Source: DAOUJI01 sp965197415 (GTDB lineage Bacteria > Chloroflexota > Dehalococcoidia > Lucifugimonadales > JAGWBF01). Taken from it: DNA of 64,000 nt. Positions 26,304 to 34,667 of this stretch are shown piece by piece. Numbering within the stretch: position 1 is the first letter of the stretch; each line of letters starts with the position of its first letter. The notes beneath the pieces are model-generated. The model searched no databases, was not told where the DNA came from, and saw only the letters and a list, made by a program, of their open reading frames with translations. The stretch covers positions 1,922,001 through 1,986,000 of the forward strand of contig OZ240207.1 in assembly GCA_965197415.1 (NCBI GenBank), given 5' to 3'. A program made the translations under genes and the position numbers.

Positions 26304-27170
26304 CTATGCGCGGGGCCCGCTTCCGTTGATACGGGAGCGGGCTTCTTCTTTCACGCCCACCGACTGGCCCACGGGAAGGACCACCGGGGTTCCGGTTGAA
26401 GGGTGGGAGATGATGTGCACGGGCGCTCCGAAGGCTTTGGAGACCACCTCTTCGTTCAGAGTCTCCGTAGGCTCTCCACAGGCCAGCACAGACCCTTCGT
26501 ACAACACGGCGATGCGGTCGCAGTATTGGGCGGCGAGAGTGAGGTCGTGCATGGCCACGATCACAGTGAGGTCCGACTGCTTCCGCACCCGGTTTATGAT
26601 GTCAAGGGTTGCGGTCTGGTAGCTAATGTCCAGGTGAGCGGTTGGCTCGTCCAGCAGCAGCGCCGGAGTCTCCTGGGCCAGGGCCCTGGCCATAAAGACC
26701 CGCTGGAGCTCTCCGCCGGACAAGGTAGACAACTGCCGGTCCGCGAACTCCCAAGTTTCGGTCAGTTCCATGACCCTCCGACACTTGTCGTAGTCGGACT
26801 GGCTTTCCCACTGGAGCAGGCGCAGGTGCGGGTTCCGGCCCATCAACGCCAGGTCCATAGCCGTAAACCCAGGGGGAGCGGCGGGGCTTTGCTGCACCAC
26901 CGCCACCAGCTTGGCCCGGTCCTTGGGCTTGAGCATGGCCATGTCCTCGCCGCCGAGAAGGACCCTGCCCCGCTGGGGAGCCAGAGTACCGGCAGCGATT
27001 CGGAGGAAGGTGCTCTTTCCTGACCCATTGGGGCCGACCAGGCCCAAGACTTCTCCTTGTGAGACCTCCAAGTCCACGCCAACGAGTATTGGCTTGTCCC
27101 CATAGGAGAGATGGATGTCTTCCGCTTGTATCGCGTGCTTGACGCGAGGTTTCTCTGCAACTGTGTTCAC
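26304..27170 (-). CDS. btuD: Cobalamin-type ABC transporter, ATP-binding subunit
   Basis: A 288-residue FecE/BtuD-family ATPase: Walker A GLVGPNGSGKST, Q-loop VVQQSPAAPPG, signature LSGGELQRVFMARAL, Walker B ALLLDEPTAHLD and switch histidine in VIVAMHDLTLAAQYCDRIAV. It powers import of a metal chelate across the cytoplasmic membrane. The substrate is assigned to a corrinoid because the operon begins with a cobalamin riboswitch; the protein alone would fit haem or siderophore as well. I chose the GTG at 27170, which overlaps the TGA of the permease gene (GTGA), rather than the ATG-like start 54 bases upstream inside the permease gene. Confidence 0.88.
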   Translation of the reverse strand: MNTVAEKPRVKHAIQAEDIHLSYGDKPILVGVDLEVSQGEVLGLVGPNGSGKSTFLRIAAGTLAPQRGRVLLGGEDMAMLKPKDRAKLVAVVQQSPAAPPGFTAMDLALMGRNPHLRLLQWESQSDYDKCRRVMELTETWEFADRQLSTLSGGELQRVFMARALAQETPALLLDEPTAHLDISYQTATLDIINRVRKQSDLTVIVAMHDLTLAAQYCDRIAVLYEGSVLACGEPTETLNEEVVSKAFGAPVHIISHPSTGTPVVLPVGQSVGVKEEARSRINGSGPRA

Positions 27171-28255
27171 ATAAATACCCTTTTGGTCCGAGTCAACAGG
27201 AACAGGAAAAATGGGGCACCGCAAAAAGCAGTGACGATGCCCACCGGAAGCTCGGTAGGGCTTGCAACGGTGCGCGCCGCCAAATCCGCCAGCACCAGAA
27301 AACCTGCGCCGACAATCATGGCCATTGGAAGCAGGAAGCGGTGGTCTACGCCCCAGATAAGCCTGACGGTGTGGGGGGCTATGATTCCGACGAACCCGAT
27401 GATGCCGCTGACGGACACCGCAGCAGCCGCAGTGATGGAAGCCAGCACGATGAGAACGAGCTTGGCGCGCTCGACGTTCACGCCAAGGTGCTTGGCCTCT
27501 TCCTCATTCAGTTGGAACATGTTCAAGACTCGCCCATAGGCCATCATTATCAAGGTGGCCGGCACGATATAGGGCAACGCTGTGTACATGTCGTTCCACT
27601 GGGTCCCTATAAAGCCCCCAAGCAGCCACCCCAGCAGCGGCCGCACATCAGGATCGCTGCTGATGATAAGGTAGCTGGTCACAGCGCCAAGGAGAGAGGA
27701 TATTGCCAACCCCGCCAGTATAAGGGTCAGCAACGGCAACTGCCCCGATCGCCTGGCAATCAGGTACGTGGCTGTGACGGCCCCCAGGGCTCCGATTGCC
27801 GCCGCAATTGGAAGGACGGTGAAGCTGCCATAGTAGACAGGGACTCCGGTCATCAGAACTATGGTCGCCCCGAGGGCGGCGCCCGACGCTACGCCGATGA
27901 AATAGGGGTCGGCCAGGGGGTTCCTGAACAGTCCCTGATAGGTTGCGCCCGACACAGCCAACGCGGAACCCACCAACGCGGCCAGGGCCACCCGTGGGAA
28001 CCGCAGGTCCCAGATGATGGTCTTCCAGCTGTCGGGCCAGTCCCCTGAAATTTCCACGAAAGGCAGGCCGTCCGCCACGATTTGGGCCACGGTCCACGGA
28101 GGGATATAGACCGAACCCACCCCGCCGGCCACGACGGCAATGACCAGGACAGCCCCCAGACCTGCGCCCAGCCGCCACCAAGGGTAGTTCAGGGCGACGG
28201 AACGCCTGGCCACCCTGGTCCATACTTTGTCGTCTCCGGTCATAGGCAAGCTCAT
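27167..28255 (-). CDS. btuC: Cobalamin-type ABC transporter, permease (FecCD family)
   Basis: A 362-residue FecCD/BtuC permease with about ten membrane segments. Family motifs: LRFPRVALAALVGSALAVSG near the first third, YQGLFRNPLADPYFIGVASG, and GFVGIIAPHTVRLIWGVDHR, which holds the coupling helix that contacts the ATPase. BtuC forms the membrane pore of B12 importers. The stop overlaps the start of btuD. It lies 16 bases after the frameshifted binding-protein gene. Start ATG at 28255. Corrinoid specificity rests on the upstream riboswitch. Confidence 0.9.
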   Translation of the reverse strand: MSLPMTGDDKVWTRVARRSVALNYPWWRLGAGLGAVLVIAVVAGGVGSVYIPPWTVAQIVADGLPFVEISGDWPDSWKTIIWDLRFPRVALAALVGSALAVSGATYQGLFRNPLADPYFIGVASGAALGATIVLMTGVPVYYGSFTVLPIAAAIGALGAVTATYLIARRSGQLPLLTLILAGLAISSLLGAVTSYLIISSDPDVRPLLGWLLGGFIGTQWNDMYTALPYIVPATLIMMAYGRVLNMFQLNEEEAKHLGVNVERAKLVLIVLASITAAAAVSVSGIIGFVGIIAPHTVRLIWGVDHRFLLPMAMIVGAGFLVLADLAARTVASPTELPVGIVTAFCGAPFFLFLLTRTKRVFM

Positions 28256-28271
28256 CTAGTGGTCCGCTCTC

Positions 28272-29385
28272 TTACGGAAACAAGTCCGGGTACAGGAGGC
28301 TCGCCATTTTCTCTATGGACGCGACGAGCGTCGTCCCCGCTATACTGAAGCTGCCTTCGGGGATAACAATCCGGCCATTCTTCACGGCGCTCACGTCGTC
28401 AAAGGCGCTGTTCCCCGTTATCTGTTCCGCACTATCGTCGCCGGCGATAATCACTTCCGGGTCCTTCACTACTATCTGCTCGGGACTGATCTGGGCCCAG
28501 CCGGACTGCTCTTTGGTGATCAGGTCGACCTTTAGCAATGCGAATATATTGCCGTGAAGAGTGTCGCCGCCGGGGGTCCAGAAGTCGAAGCTATGGTCAT
28601 ATAGCCTGGGACCCTGTTCTAACGGCTTCCAGAGTGGCGGAGAGGGCTTCGAGTCTTCCCTGTATATCAGCCGCCAGGAGTTCAGCCTCCTCCACGGAGT
28701 CAGCAAGGCGTCCCCACAGCCGAAAATGCTCTATGACGTCTTCAAGGGAAGTGTTTAAGGAATCGATCAGGAGCACAGGGACACCTGTGGCCGCCAGCGC
28801 CTCGAGCGAACTGGGGAAGAACGTATAGATCAGGTCCGGCTCGAGGTCGATGATGGCCTCGGCGTTGATGGTGAACGCGCTGCCTACCCGCGGCACGTCG
28901 GCGGTCTCAGGGGGGTACAAGACGAAATCGTGGGTGCCTGCCACGCGGTGGCCCTGTCCTATGGCGAACAGGATTTCAACGGCTGCGCTGTCATAGACGA
29001 TGATGCGCTCCGGTGGAGCATTGAACACGAAGTCCTTCCCGTTCGAATCGGCTATCGTCAGGGGGAAGATGCTGGGCGTAGGAGTCGGTGCAGGCGTGGG
29101 CGTAAACGTTGGCGCCGCCGTCGGCGTGGCGGCTGGCTGGGGAGCCGAAGTAGGCTGGGGAGTGGACGTAGCCGCCGGAGGAACACGGGTATTGGTCGGC
29201 GCCTGTGTGGGGGCCATTGTAGGCGCCGGCGTTGTGGTGGAAGTGGGCTGCAGAGCAGTCGTCGGTGTCGGCACAGGGGTTGGCGTGGGGTCGGCGCCGC
29301 AAGCTACTGCGACTGCCGCCGCCAACGCCAGAACTCCCACAACGACTGCGTTCCTCAGTCCACTCAAGCGCGGGATAGTTCTCAT
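28272..29385 (-). pseudogene. btuF: Cobalamin-type ABC transporter binding lipoprotein, frameshifted
   Basis: The first 262 codons (29385-28597) encode a lipoprotein signal with lipobox AVAVAC, a long Thr/Pro/Ala linker, and the first lobe of a BtuF/FhuD-type binding protein (FNAPPERIIVYDSAAVEILF, then LEPDLIYTFFPSSLEAL). That frame stops at 28597. The second lobe continues in another frame (QGPRLYDHSFDFWTPGGDT to the stop at 28272, including KDPEVIIAGDD and VKNGRIVIPEG), without its own start. So one base has been gained or lost in about 28597-28700. Either a real loss of function or a sequencing or assembly error. An intact protein would be about 370 residues and deliver B12 to BtuC. Confidence 0.85.
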
Positions 29386-29415
29386 ATATTCGTATCTCCT
29401 TGTGATAGAAAAGGT

Positions 29416-30705
29416 CTAGACCAGATTCCAGCGGGGCCACTGGTCCGCTTCTTCCTTCAACCGGTCAACCAGCCAGTCCTCAACCGCCTTCTCCATGTAG
29501 AAGACGGGCTTGATAAGCTCGGCTGGGTCTGAGATAAGCCCTTCGTCCAAGGCTCGTTGAGCTAGGTCCGTTCCGGGACGTATCCGAGCTCCAACCCGTA
29601 GATTGGCAATGGCGGGATTGATGCTCGCCAGAAAATCTAGTTTCGCCTGCACCGTTTCCGCTGTCTCGCCGGGGTCTCCGAAGGATTGGGAGATCGTGTA
29701 GTGGACCCCACCCTCTTCACAGAGGTCGCAAATGCGCTTCACGCGGTCGAACTGTTCTTCCTGGCTGCGCTCCGAGTTTCCGGAGTCCACGCCCGTCATC
29801 ACCACCAGCCCGCACCCGGACTCTTTCATAAGGCGGGCTGCTTCCAGGTCGAAGGAGTCGGGAACAGGCGCCAGGTAGCTGTTCCAGCTGATGCCCATGT
29901 CTGCATCCAGAAGGCCTTGGCATAGGGACTTTGCGTGGGCCAGGGGAACATTGAACCCGGAATCTATGAAGAAGACCTTGCGCATCCCATAGCTCTCCTT
30001 GAGGTCCCGGACTTCATTTAAGACGTCCTCAATGGGCCGGAGAGCTCTCCAGCCTTGGCTCTGCCTGGACGCGGGCGAAGTCACGGTGAAGTTGTCCCCC
30101 AGCTTGGTAACCACTCCAATGCCGAAGCCGGCCTTCTCGTACCGTTCCATGTCCAGGCCGTCGAACCTTGGCTGCGTAGTAAAGGTGGAATAGGCCTGGC
30201 CGTTGACGGCCACGGCCCCGTTGGCTGAGCGGTACACCATTCCAGGCAGCCTGTGGAAGTCCTCGCCGGATTCCATGGAGTGGGCTAGCTGGGCAAAGGC
30301 TTCTCCCCCGTCCCCGTAGACCCCCACGTCAGGCTGAACGTAGTCGAAGCACTCTCTGGGATAGAGGCTGAAGGCCGGGCCGCCCAATACGATGGGCGCC
30401 TCGGAGACAGACCTGACAGCGTCCGCGACCTCTTTGGTGATGGGCAGCACCCACTGGGGGTCCAGGTAGCTGTTGTTGTCCAGGTTCCTGAGGGACAGGC
30501 CCACCAGGTCGGGTTGGAAGTCCGTCACCGTCGTTTCCACGTCGGCCACGTAATCGTCGGAGAACATCAGGTCCAACGTCTTCACCTGGTGGCGGTCAGG
30601 GTCCAAGTGACCGGCCACGTAGGCCAGTCCGATGGGCACAGGACGGGCGTCCATGCGGCTCATAAGCTCCTTGTGGCGGTTGGTGGCAATAAGCAATATT
30701 TTCAT
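29416..30705 (-). CDS. B12-binding/radical-SAM-like protein lacking the cluster cysteines
   Basis: A 429-residue protein. Residues 1-140 form a B12-binding-like Rossmann domain (MKILLIATNRHKELMSRMD, then PVPIGLAYVAGHL and PIVLGGPAFSLYP). Residues about 190-400 follow the radical SAM barrel of such proteins (RALRPIEDVLNEVRDL, VFFIDSGFNVPLAHAK, VMTGVDSGNSERSQEEQF, ISQSFGDPGETAETVQAKL). However, the place of the CxxxCxxC motif reads KLGDNFTVTSP, and no such motif occurs elsewhere, so the 4Fe-4S cluster and radical chemistry seem lost. It is the first gene after the cobalamin riboswitch and terminator and is followed by btuF, btuC and btuD, suggesting a role in corrinoid handling. The ATG at 30705 follows AGAGGGACCT. 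Confidence 0.82.
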   Translation of the reverse strand: MKILLIATNRHKELMSRMDARPVPIGLAYVAGHLDPDRHQVKTLDLMFSDDYVADVETTVTDFQPDLVGLSLRNLDNNSYLDPQWVLPITKEVADAVRSVSEAPIVLGGPAFSLYPRECFDYVQPDVGVYGDGGEAFAQLAHSMESGEDFHRLPGMVYRSANGAVAVNGQAYSTFTTQPRFDGLDMERYEKAGFGIGVVTKLGDNFTVTSPASRQSQGWRALRPIEDVLNEVRDLKESYGMRKVFFIDSGFNVPLAHAKSLCQGLLDADMGISWNSYLAPVPDSFDLEAARLMKESGCGLVVMTGVDSGNSERSQEEQFDRVKRICDLCEEGGVHYTISQSFGDPGETAETVQAKLDFLASINPAIANLRVGARIRPGTDLAQRALDEGLISDPAELIKPVFYMEKAVEDWLVDRLKEEADQWPRWNLV

Positions 30706-30746
30706 AGGTCCCTCTTGTCGGCCCTGATTCCCCTTCTTGTACGGGC

Positions 30747-30777
30747 AATAAAAAACCCAACCTCTTCAGGTTGGGCT
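30747..30777 (-). terminator. Riboswitch-linked terminator
   Basis: On the minus strand CCCAACCT-GAAG-AGGTTGGG is an 8-bp stem with a 4-base loop followed by TTTTTTATT. It lies between the cobalamin aptamer and the first gene, where the expression platform should be, so B12 binding probably promotes its formation. Confidence 0.85.
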
Positions 30778-30827
30778 GTTTCCGAATTCCTTGGGCAACA
30801 CCCTCCCACGAAGTGTTAGACAGGTCC

Positions 30828-31010
30828 CACGCGAGAGGCAGGTCTCCTGGCTTCTGGCTGCTAGCGAACCCCTCCAGCCTTCCCAGCCCACAGGGCCAGT
30901 GGCTTCCTTTTCGGATTGGAGGGCTCTTACCAGTTACAGTGGCGGGGCCACGCCGGAATTGCACCGGCTTCCCTTTTCAGCTCCTTTAGAGCAACCTCTT
31001 GCGACTATTC
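30828..31010 (-). promoter_or_regulatory. Cobalamin (B12) riboswitch aptamer
   Basis: The minus strand shows the cobalamin riboswitch hallmarks in order: an AAAAGGGAAGCCGGTGCAA segment, the core CCGCCACTGTAA (30934-30945), a GCCACTGG arm, GGGAAGG, and the B12 box AAGCCAGGAGACCTGCCT (30836-30853). Adenosyl- or other cobalamin binding normally turns off downstream uptake genes; here these are the radical-SAM-like gene and btuFCD. Ends are approximate. Confidence 0.93.
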
Positions 31011-31097
31011 GGTTGTTAAAGCGACCAGGCTAGACGGTTTCCAACCCGATCAAGGCCGATGATACAACGCTCGAAATATGAGTGTCAATAGGTCAGA

Positions 31098-31529
31098 TCA
31101 GTAATGCCGGAGCTCTATCGTGTTGCCTTCCCAGTCCTTGATGTAGATGGAGTTGCCGGTGCCCTGGGCTCCCGACCTGAGAGCGGGCCCGTCGCTTACA
31201 ACGGCAACGCCCTGGTCTTTGAGGGACTCGGACAGGCCGACAAGGTCGGTTGGTTCGATAGTGAGGCAGAAGTGGTCCATGTTCCGCGGACCGTCTCCCA
31301 CCGGCTCGTCCTGGGTCCAGGGGAGCAGGTCGATGATGGTGTGGCCGTTGATGCGGGCGCAGGGGAAGGGGACTTGGCCCGATCGGTATTCCTCGACTCG
31401 GTAAGGGGCGAGGCCGATGATTTCGGTGTAGAAGTGCAGGGCCCGCTCCACGTCCTTGACTCTCAGGACGATGTGGTCCATTTCCACTGCCCGGAGCTTG
31501 ACCTGAGCGCCAGTCGTTTCTGTAGCCAC
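31098..31529 (-). CDS. VOC (glyoxalase/dioxygenase-fold) family protein
   Basis: A 143-residue single-chain vicinal-oxygen-chelate protein with two beta-alpha-beta-beta-beta modules. Metal-ligand candidates are His in MDHIVLRVKDVERALHFY, His in MDHFCLTIEP and Glu in NTIELRH. The family covers glyoxalases, extradiol dioxygenases, epimerases and resistance proteins; the substrate is not evident. The start is GTG at 31529 with AGGAGG 6 bases upstream. It is upstream of the riboswitch on the same strand but separated from it by 88 bases, so the B12 operon is probably a separate transcript. Confidence 0.88.
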   Translation of the reverse strand: MATETTGAQVKLRAVEMDHIVLRVKDVERALHFYTEIIGLAPYRVEEYRSGQVPFPCARINGHTIIDLLPWTQDEPVGDGPRNMDHFCLTIEPTDLVGLSESLKDQGVAVVSDGPALRSGAQGTGNSIYIKDWEGNTIELRHY

Positions 31530-31572
31530 TACAAACCTCCTAAGGTCCGTCTATTGGAAAACCGAGATGCTT

Positions 31573-31941
31573 CTATTGGTCCGGAAACTCCACCCTTACC
31601 AAGGGGCTGCGATCGACCCAGTCCTGGGCGTTCATGTTCCGGCCCCGCTTGGCCTCTATCCGGTTTAGCACGTCCTGCCTCTCCTGGAGATCAGTGACGG
31701 CCGTAGCCCGGGCGTTCAGGTCAGCCTGAACGCTTCGCTTCAGGTGGAAGGTGAACTCCGCCTCGGCCAGCATGTTGGCATACCAGCCTCGCTTGCCGGG
31801 ACTGCCCGTGATATAGATCTCACCCTCACCAAGGTAGTGGAACCATATCTCCTTGCGGCGGGGTTGGCCGGTCTTTCTTCCTTTGGTGGTGATGTCGATA
31901 ACCAGGTCCGTTTCCAAGGCCTTTTTCACCGTGTCGTCCAT
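31573..31941 (-). CDS. DDN-type deazaflavin-dependent nitroreductase/quinone reductase family protein
   Basis: A 122-residue split-barrel protein of the DUF385/DDN family. Features: VIDITTKGRKTGQPRRKEIW, where the GRKTG loop contacts the cofactor phosphate in relatives, then YITGSPGKRGWYANMLAE. Family members in actinobacteria use F420 to reduce quinones or nitro compounds. The start I prefer is the ATG at 31941; the longer open frame upstream lacks conserved sequence. It lies 43 bases before the VOC gene on the same strand and may share its transcript. F420 use is an inference, strengthened by several F420/flavin LLM genes in the window. Confidence 0.8.
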   Translation of the reverse strand: MDDTVKKALETDLVIDITTKGRKTGQPRRKEIWFHYLGEGEIYITGSPGKRGWYANMLAEAEFTFHLKRSVQADLNARATAVTDLQERQDVLNRIEAKRGRNMNAQDWVDRSPLVRVEFPDQ

Positions 31942-32062
31942 GTTCGCCCCCAATCCGCCCTGCGTGGGACTGACTATGCATTGCAAGTATAATATAGAAT
32001 CAGACCCTATTGTTGTGTGGCGCCGGACGGAACACGCAATCGCCGAGATAAGGAGGAGAGCA

Positions 32063-32962
32063 ATGAGCAGCGGCTCAACGATTTTCGAGGGCGAGCTTGA
32101 GACTCTAGCCGACGGGTTCCAGTTCACCGAGGGACCCGTGTGGATGCCCACTGACGGAAGCGTCATATTCGTGGACATCAGGACCCACACCACCTACCGC
32201 TGGTCCCCCGATGGAGGCGTGGCGGTGTTCCGGGAAAACAACGGTGAGGCCAACGGGAGCACCTTGGACCTACAGGGCCGGTTGGTCACCTGCGAGATGA
32301 ACAACCGGCGAATCAGCCGCACCGAACCCGATGGCAGCATAGTTACACTCGCGGACAGATTCCAGGGCAAGCGGCTCAGCCGCACCAACGACATCGTGGG
32401 ACGCAGCGACGGCATCCTCTACTTCACCGACCCGGAGATGCGCACTCCAAAAGAGGAGCGGGAACTGGACTCATCCGGCGTCTACTACATCACCCCCGAC
32501 GGGGAAGTCCATCTGGGGACCAACGAGCTTCCTTACCCGAACGGCATTGCCTTCTCCCCGGACGAGTCCCTGTTGTATGTCGACAATAGCCGCATTGAGG
32601 GCTGCGTGGAAAACGAGGAGTCCAAGGGCCTGGTGTGCAATCACCGGTACATTCAGGTCTACGACGTGGCCCCTGACGGCTCCATAAGCAATGGCCGCAA
32701 GTTTGCCGACCTGTCGTCAGCCGAACCCGGGGTGCCCGACGGCATGAAGGTGGACTCGGCGGGCAACGTATTCTGCACCGCCAATGGCGGAGTCTGCATA
32801 GTCGGCCCCGACGGCGCCGACGTAGAGTTTCTAAAGACTCCCGAGGTGACGGCAAACCTGGCCTTTGGGGGCGACGACCGCCGCGATGTCTACCTGACGA
32901 CCAGCACGACCCTACTGAGAATCCGCGTCAAGACGCCGGGCGTTAGAATTCCGGGAACTTAA
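32063..32962 (+). CDS. SMP-30/gluconolactonase family protein
   Basis: A 299-residue six-bladed propeller enzyme. Metal-binding residues of the family are visible: Glu in FTEGPVWMPTDGSVIFVD, Asn in RTNDIVGRSDGILYFTDP, Asn in LPYPNGIAFSPDESLLYVDN and Asp in GVPDGMKVDSAGNVFC. The family hydrolyses sugar lactones and other lactones or phosphotriesters. I chose the ATG at 32063 because AGGAGGAG stands 5 bases before it; the open frame extends 210 bases further upstream without support. It is transcribed divergently from the DDN-like gene. Length is normal. Confidence 0.9.
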   Translation: MSSGSTIFEGELETLADGFQFTEGPVWMPTDGSVIFVDIRTHTTYRWSPDGGVAVFRENNGEANGSTLDLQGRLVTCEMNNRRISRTEPDGSIVTLADRFQGKRLSRTNDIVGRSDGILYFTDPEMRTPKEERELDSSGVYYITPDGEVHLGTNELPYPNGIAFSPDESLLYVDNSRIEGCVENEESKGLVCNHRYIQVYDVAPDGSISNGRKFADLSSAEPGVPDGMKVDSAGNVFCTANGGVCIVGPDGADVEFLKTPEVTANLAFGGDDRRDVYLTTSTTLLRIRVKTPGVRIPGT

Positions 32963-33067
32963 TTGAGAGGCCATATAGTAGACAGCCATAGGGCTCAGTG
33001 CTAGCATGGTATCAGGCAGACTCGATTCCGGCGCGGGCTGATTGTTTGCCTGATTCAGGAGGCGTTT

Positions 33068-33502
33068 TTGGCAGACGAGGAAATCCGGGACACCGAGATG
33101 GAAACACGGATGGCCGAGATAAGCAGCCTCGAGGCAATCGAGGTTGTCGGCCAGACCGAAATAGACGATGACGTAATAGGGGCGATAGCTGGCATTGCGG
33201 CAAGAGAGATAGAGGGAGTCGCGTCCTTGGGCGCCAACTCCATACGCCGAGCGATCAGTGAACGGGTTGGCGGCGGCGAACGGAAGTCTCGAGGGGTGGA
33301 GGTGGAGGCCGGCCATAGGGAAGCCATACTGGACATCGACCTGAGGGTTATCTACGGCTTCTCGATCCCGGAAATCGTCATGAAAGTGCGGCAGAACGTG
33401 GCCCGTCGTGTTCTGGAGTTGTGCGGGCTGGTGGCCAAGGAGATAAACATCAACGTCACCAGCATAGAGTTCACCGACAAACCCCCGACCAGAGTGGAAT
33501 AG
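33068..33502 (+). CDS. Asp23/Gls24 family envelope stress protein
   Basis: A 144-residue Asp23-like protein: VVGQTEIDDDVIGAIAGIAA, then REIEGVASL, VDLRVIYGFSIPEI-type strand (seen as DIDLRVIYGFSIPEI) and VRQNVARRVLELCGL. In Gram-positive bacteria Asp23 is anchored to the membrane by AmaP and is linked to cell-envelope stress. Here the AmaP-like and DUF2273 genes follow in the same order. The start is TTG at 33068 with AGGAGG 5 bases upstream. The N-terminal acidic 20 residues are variable. Role in a Chloroflexota cell envelope is not established. Confidence 0.88.
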   Translation: MADEEIRDTEMETRMAEISSLEAIEVVGQTEIDDDVIGAIAGIAAREIEGVASLGANSIRRAISERVGGGERKSRGVEVEAGHREAILDIDLRVIYGFSIPEIVMKVRQNVARRVLELCGLVAKEININVTSIEFTDKPPTRVE

Positions 33503-33534
33503 GCTATTCATTATGGCGATGAGGACCTCCGCGT

Positions 33535-34158
33535 ATGGATAGGTTTAACCGGATTGCAGTGTCACTGGGGGCCCTGTTCATCATACTTTCGGCCATCATC
33601 ACGCTTCTGGTGGCCTCTGGAGCTGTCAACTACTGGTTCTTGCCCGGCGGCTCCGACATAGAATCTGAGTCCAACGCCTGGTTCGAGCCGCAGCTGAGGG
33701 GCTTGGCCGAGTTTCAGGGCGGCGGAGAAGTGGCGGCGGTTGTCGTTCCCATTATCGTGATCGTGCTGATGGCGCTGTTGCTTGTCTTCCAGTACAAAGG
33801 CGGATCGGGCAAGAGAGAACGCGCGCTGCCCATCAGCGTCACCGACCTGGGCAGGCTGAACGTGGAAGCGGACAGCGTGAGACTTCTGGCGGAGCGCACC
33901 GGCGCCGTCAACCGGAACATTGTGGACTTGCGATGCCGACTGGCCACGCGAAGGACCAACCCTCCCTCCGTGCCCGCCAGCATCGTAATAGCTTGCTATC
34001 CCCAGATAGTGATGGGTTCGGACATCAAAGAGCTAAGGGACGACCTTCAGACCAGAATTAAAGAAGTCGTGGAGCGGCTGACAGGACTGCAGGTGGAACG
34101 GGTCAACGTGTCCAGGGTCAGATATGACCGGGGCCAAGAACGCCGCCTGATGGAATAA
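33535..34158 (+). CDS. amaP: AmaP-like membrane anchor protein
   Basis: A 207-residue protein with two membrane helices (LGALFIILSAIITLLVASGA and VAAVVVPIIVIVLMALLLVF) enclosing an extracytoplasmic loop, and a cytoplasmic C-terminal domain that resembles Asp23 itself (strand-helix pattern around VRLLAERTGAVNRNIVDLRC and KEVVERLTGLQVERVNVSRV). AmaP proteins recruit Asp23 to the membrane. The gene starts 32 bases after the Asp23 gene. Start ATG at 33535 with GAGGACC upstream. Assignment rests on architecture and gene order more than on motifs. Confidence 0.8.
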   Translation: MDRFNRIAVSLGALFIILSAIITLLVASGAVNYWFLPGGSDIESESNAWFEPQLRGLAEFQGGGEVAAVVVPIIVIVLMALLLVFQYKGGSGKRERALPISVTDLGRLNVEADSVRLLAERTGAVNRNIVDLRCRLATRRTNPPSVPASIVIACYPQIVMGSDIKELRDDLQTRIKEVVERLTGLQVERVNVSRVRYDRGQERRLME

Positions 34159-34188
34159 CAAGATGTACTCAAACGTGGACATGACGCT

Positions 34189-34389
34189 ATGAACGACCCC
34201 AAGTTTCTCTGGGCGGCGGTAGGCTTGGTGGTGGGCATCATCGGTGTGACCCTAGGTCCCCTGGAAGCCTTCATCGTCCTGGCATTCACGGTGGTCGGCT
34301 GGGTCGTCGGCAAGTACGCCGCCGGGGAGTTGCCAGCCGTCGACCGAATCCTGGAACGCTTCTTCTCCGATCGACTCCGCGGCCCCTAA
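34189..34389 (+). CDS. DUF2273 small membrane protein
   Basis: A 66-residue protein with two helices (FLWAAVGLVVGIIGVTLGPL and EAFIVLAFTVVGWVVGKYAA), typical of the DUF2273 family that accompanies Asp23 and AmaP. It closes the three-gene operon, 30 bases after AmaP. A helix-helix hairpin in the membrane with a short cytoplasmic tail is expected; the biochemical role is unknown. Confidence 0.82.
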   Translation: MNDPKFLWAAVGLVVGIIGVTLGPLEAFIVLAFTVVGWVVGKYAAGELPAVDRILERFFSDRLRGP

Positions 34390-34489
34390 GCCTGTCGCGG
34401 TCCGCAGTCTATTCGCTGGGCCTTTGAATTTTGTATATTAAGCTTGAGAGGCAGGTGCAAAACTAAAACTCGCCGAAAACTGCTCGTGG

Positions 34490-34600
34490 TATAATCGGGG
34501 TTGGCAAAAACACGCGGGCCACGTTGCTCTACGACGTGCCCCGCGCCAAACACCTGAAGGACTTAGGAACCAAGCGTTTACAAGCTAGCTTGCGTCCATT
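34490..34600 (+). ncRNA. Possible structured transcript after the Asp23 operon
   Basis: A TATAAT (34490-34495) without a clear -35 is followed by an inverted repeat, CGCGGGCCACGT-TGCTCT-ACGACGTGCCCCGCG (34513-34543), and further paired-looking sequence. No ORF covers it. It could be a small RNA or only the leader of the 74-residue gene at 34668. Confidence 0.3.
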
Positions 34601-34632
34601 CTATCACGAATGGTCAAAATGGCGATAGCGGC

Positions 34633-34663
34633 AAACTCCTTCCCGGTGTTTGGGGAAGGAGTT
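34633..34663 (+). terminator. Hairpin overlapping the ribosome-binding site of the next gene
   Basis: AACTCCTTCCC-GGTGTTTG-GGGAAGGAGTT is a perfect 11-bp stem followed by TTT. It looks like a terminator, but its right arm also contains the GGAAGGAG that serves the ATG at 34668. It may end the upstream transcript, or regulate translation of the next gene by hiding its ribosome-binding site. Confidence 0.55.
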
Positions 34664-34667
34664 TTTG

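Noticed and set aside
29000..29419. Plus-strand Gly/Val-rich ORFs in the btuF region, resembling a cell-surface repeat protein
   Set aside because: They are the reverse of the Thr/Pro linker of the binding lipoprotein.
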